Source of the DNA: Oscillibacter sp.
GTDB lineage: Bacteria > Bacillota > Clostridia > Oscillospirales > Oscillospiraceae
NCBI GenBank assembly: GCA_022796315.1
Contig: JAAWIL010000154.1
Coordinates: forward strand, 1-5,099
Reading direction: 5' to 3'
Length of the DNA: 5,099 nucleotides
Both the position numbers and the translations under genes were made by a program. This document shows, piece after piece, positions 4,473 through 5,099 of the stretch; the stretch's first letter is position 1; each line of letters begins with the position of its first letter. Below the pieces are notes generated by a model. It worked only from the letters and a program-made list of their open reading frames with translations, was not told where the DNA came from and ran no database searches.

Positions 4473-4982
4473 CTAGATCCCAAAGGCGGGGTCATAGGTT
4501 ATCACGCCGCACAGCGGCGGGGCGTCCGCCCGGAGAGGGCGGACCAGGAAGCTGCCCTCCTCCGTGGGGAAGGGCGCCCGGATGCCGAAGTCCTCCGCGG
4601 GAAGGTAGCCGGCCTTGGGATAGTAGGCCGGGTGCCCCAGCACCACCGCGTAGTCATAGCCCAGACGGGCCGCGAGGCCGTGCCCCCGCTCCATAAGAGC
4701 CAGGCCGGTGCCCTGCCGCTGATGGGCCGGCAGAACGGAGAGGGGGGCCAGGGCCAGCACCGTGCGGCTGCCCACCTGGGCCCTGGTGAAGAGGATGTGC
4801 CCCAGAATTTGGCCGTCCTCCTCCGCCACCAGGGATAGCTCCGGGATGAAGGCGCCGCTTTGGCGCAGGGCGGCGACCAGATCCTGCTCCGTTCCGTCGC
4901 TGTGCCCGGCGCCGGCGAAGGCCTCCTGTACCACACGATAGACGGCGTCATAATCCGCCGGAAGTTCCTGCCGGATGTTCAA
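4473..4982 (-). CDS. GNAT-family N-acetyltransferase (YhbS-like)
   Basis: This is a cytoplasmic acetyl-CoA-dependent acyltransferase of the GNAT fold with unknown acceptor. The 169-residue protein resembles the YhbS-type group (COG3153), which usually starts NIRQE.P.DY and has EAF...HSDG.EQDLV.ALR, both visible here (residues 2-11 and 20-40). The acetyl-CoA-binding motif A is LSVLPAHQRQGTGLALM (81-97), with the Q-R-Q-G-T-G pyrophosphate loop at 88-93. A later GHPAYYPKAGY segment (116-126) is also typical of the group. I place the start at TTG (4982-4980), because AGGAG (4997-4993) sits ten bases upstream and the protein then begins exactly where relatives do. The alternative ATG at 5000-4998 would add six residues (MRSVVC), has no Shine-Dalgarno site, and lies against the edge of a repeat element. 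No promoter is obvious. The C-terminus ends 28 bases before the intergenic hairpin region. The enzyme class is secure; the substrate is not. Confidence 0.87.
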   Translation of the reverse strand: MNIRQELPADYDAVYRVVQEAFAGAGHSDGTEQDLVAALRQSGAFIPELSLVAEEDGQILGHILFTRAQVGSRTVLALAPLSVLPAHQRQGTGLALMERGHGLAARLGYDYAVVLGHPAYYPKAGYLPAEDFGIRAPFPTEEGSFLVRPLRADAPPLCGVITYDPAFGI

Positions 4983-4992
4983 ACATACCACG

Positions 4993-4997
4993 CTCCT
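4993..4997 (-). promoter_or_regulatory. Shine-Dalgarno site deciding a TTG start for the GNAT gene
   Basis: The minus strand reads AGGAG directly after the in-frame ATG at 5000-4998 and ten bases before TTG at 4982-4980. The site cannot serve that ATG, so it supports initiation at TTG. The bases upstream of the ATG (GACTATATGAA) contain no Shine-Dalgarno sequence. Confidence 0.55.
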
Positions 4998-5000
4998 CAT

Positions 5001-5091
5001 TTCATATAGTCAAAACACTTGAAAATCGGTATCCGATTTTCAAGGCGGGCGAGGCCGCCGGCACATCCATGTGCCGTGTTTTGTCTATGAA
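5001..5091. mobile_element. Candidate MITE-like palindromic element with terminal inverted repeats
   Basis: The left end (TTCATATAGTCAAAACAC, 5001-5018) is an imperfect inverted repeat of the right end (GTGTTTTGTCTATGAA, 5076-5091): eight pairs, one mismatch, four pairs, a 2-base gap, three pairs. Between them, three perfect hairpins abut end to end: CTTGAAAATCGG/CCGATTTTCAAG (5018-5029, 5033-5044), GGCGG/CCGCC (5044-5048, 5055-5059) and CGGCACAT/ATGTGCCG (5059-5066, 5069-5076). The whole strand can therefore fold as a closed cloverleaf. It has no coding capacity and no tRNA features. It abuts the GNAT 5' end. The long first hairpin followed by TGTTTT on the minus strand could also act as a terminator for a gene to the right. 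No target-site duplication is evident, and the right flank is cut at 5099. Confidence 0.5.
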
Positions 5092-5099
5092 GTCCACCG

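Noticed and set aside
5018..5044. 27-base palindrome considered as an operator for the GNAT gene
   Set aside because: It is better explained as one hairpin of a larger element with terminal inverted repeats, and no promoter for the GNAT gene is evident next to it.

Overview
The window looks like chromosomal DNA from a GC-rich anaerobic Firmicute. An Oscillospiraceae-type gut bacterium (Flavonifractor, Lawsonibacter, Oscillibacter and relatives) is my best guess. This rests on GC-rich codon use, strong AGGAGG-type Shine-Dalgarno sites, an Lsa-like ABC-F protein, and intergenic DNA packed with GC-rich hairpin repeats. The placement is inference; no rRNA or marker gene is present.

Layout: bases 1-352 hold no convincing gene, but they contain a run of five closely spaced perfect hairpins just before leuB. 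leuB (353-1423, +) encodes a complete 3-isopropylmalate dehydrogenase. A strong hairpin with a weak T-tail (1440-1478) separates it from a metal-dependent amidohydrolase of unknown substrate (1494-2318, +). That gene converges on an ABC-F ATPase gene (2347-3819, -), with a terminator-like hairpin at the junction. The ABC-F protein closely resembles the Lsa group of antibiotic-resistance (ribosome-protection) factors. After a 370-base hairpin-rich intergenic region (about 4100-4472) comes a GNAT acetyltransferase gene (4473-4982, -). Its 5' side abuts a 91-base palindromic MITE-like element (5001-5091).

The most interesting system is the 235-nt leader of the ABC-F gene. It has a clear promoter (TTGACA-16-TATCAT), a Shine-Dalgarno site, and a seven-codon leader ORF (MRHSSCK). 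A 12-bp perfect intrinsic terminator sits just before the ABC-F ribosome-binding site. The leader ORF is itself the 5' arm of a 16-pair stem. The 3' arm of that stem is also complementary, over about 13 pairs with one mismatch and one bulge, to the loop and 3' arm of the terminator. These three alternative pairings are what a ribosome-stalling attenuator needs. A drug-stalled ribosome on the leader ORF would free the middle segment, break the terminator and switch on the resistance gene. The mechanism class is known for other ABC-F, erm and cat genes; this leader and its pairing scheme are read directly from the sequence here.

The genes do not form one pathway: leuB is leucine biosynthesis, the ABC-F gene is probably a drug-inducible resistance unit with its own promoter, and the amidohydrolase and GNAT genes are generic enzymes with unknown substrates.
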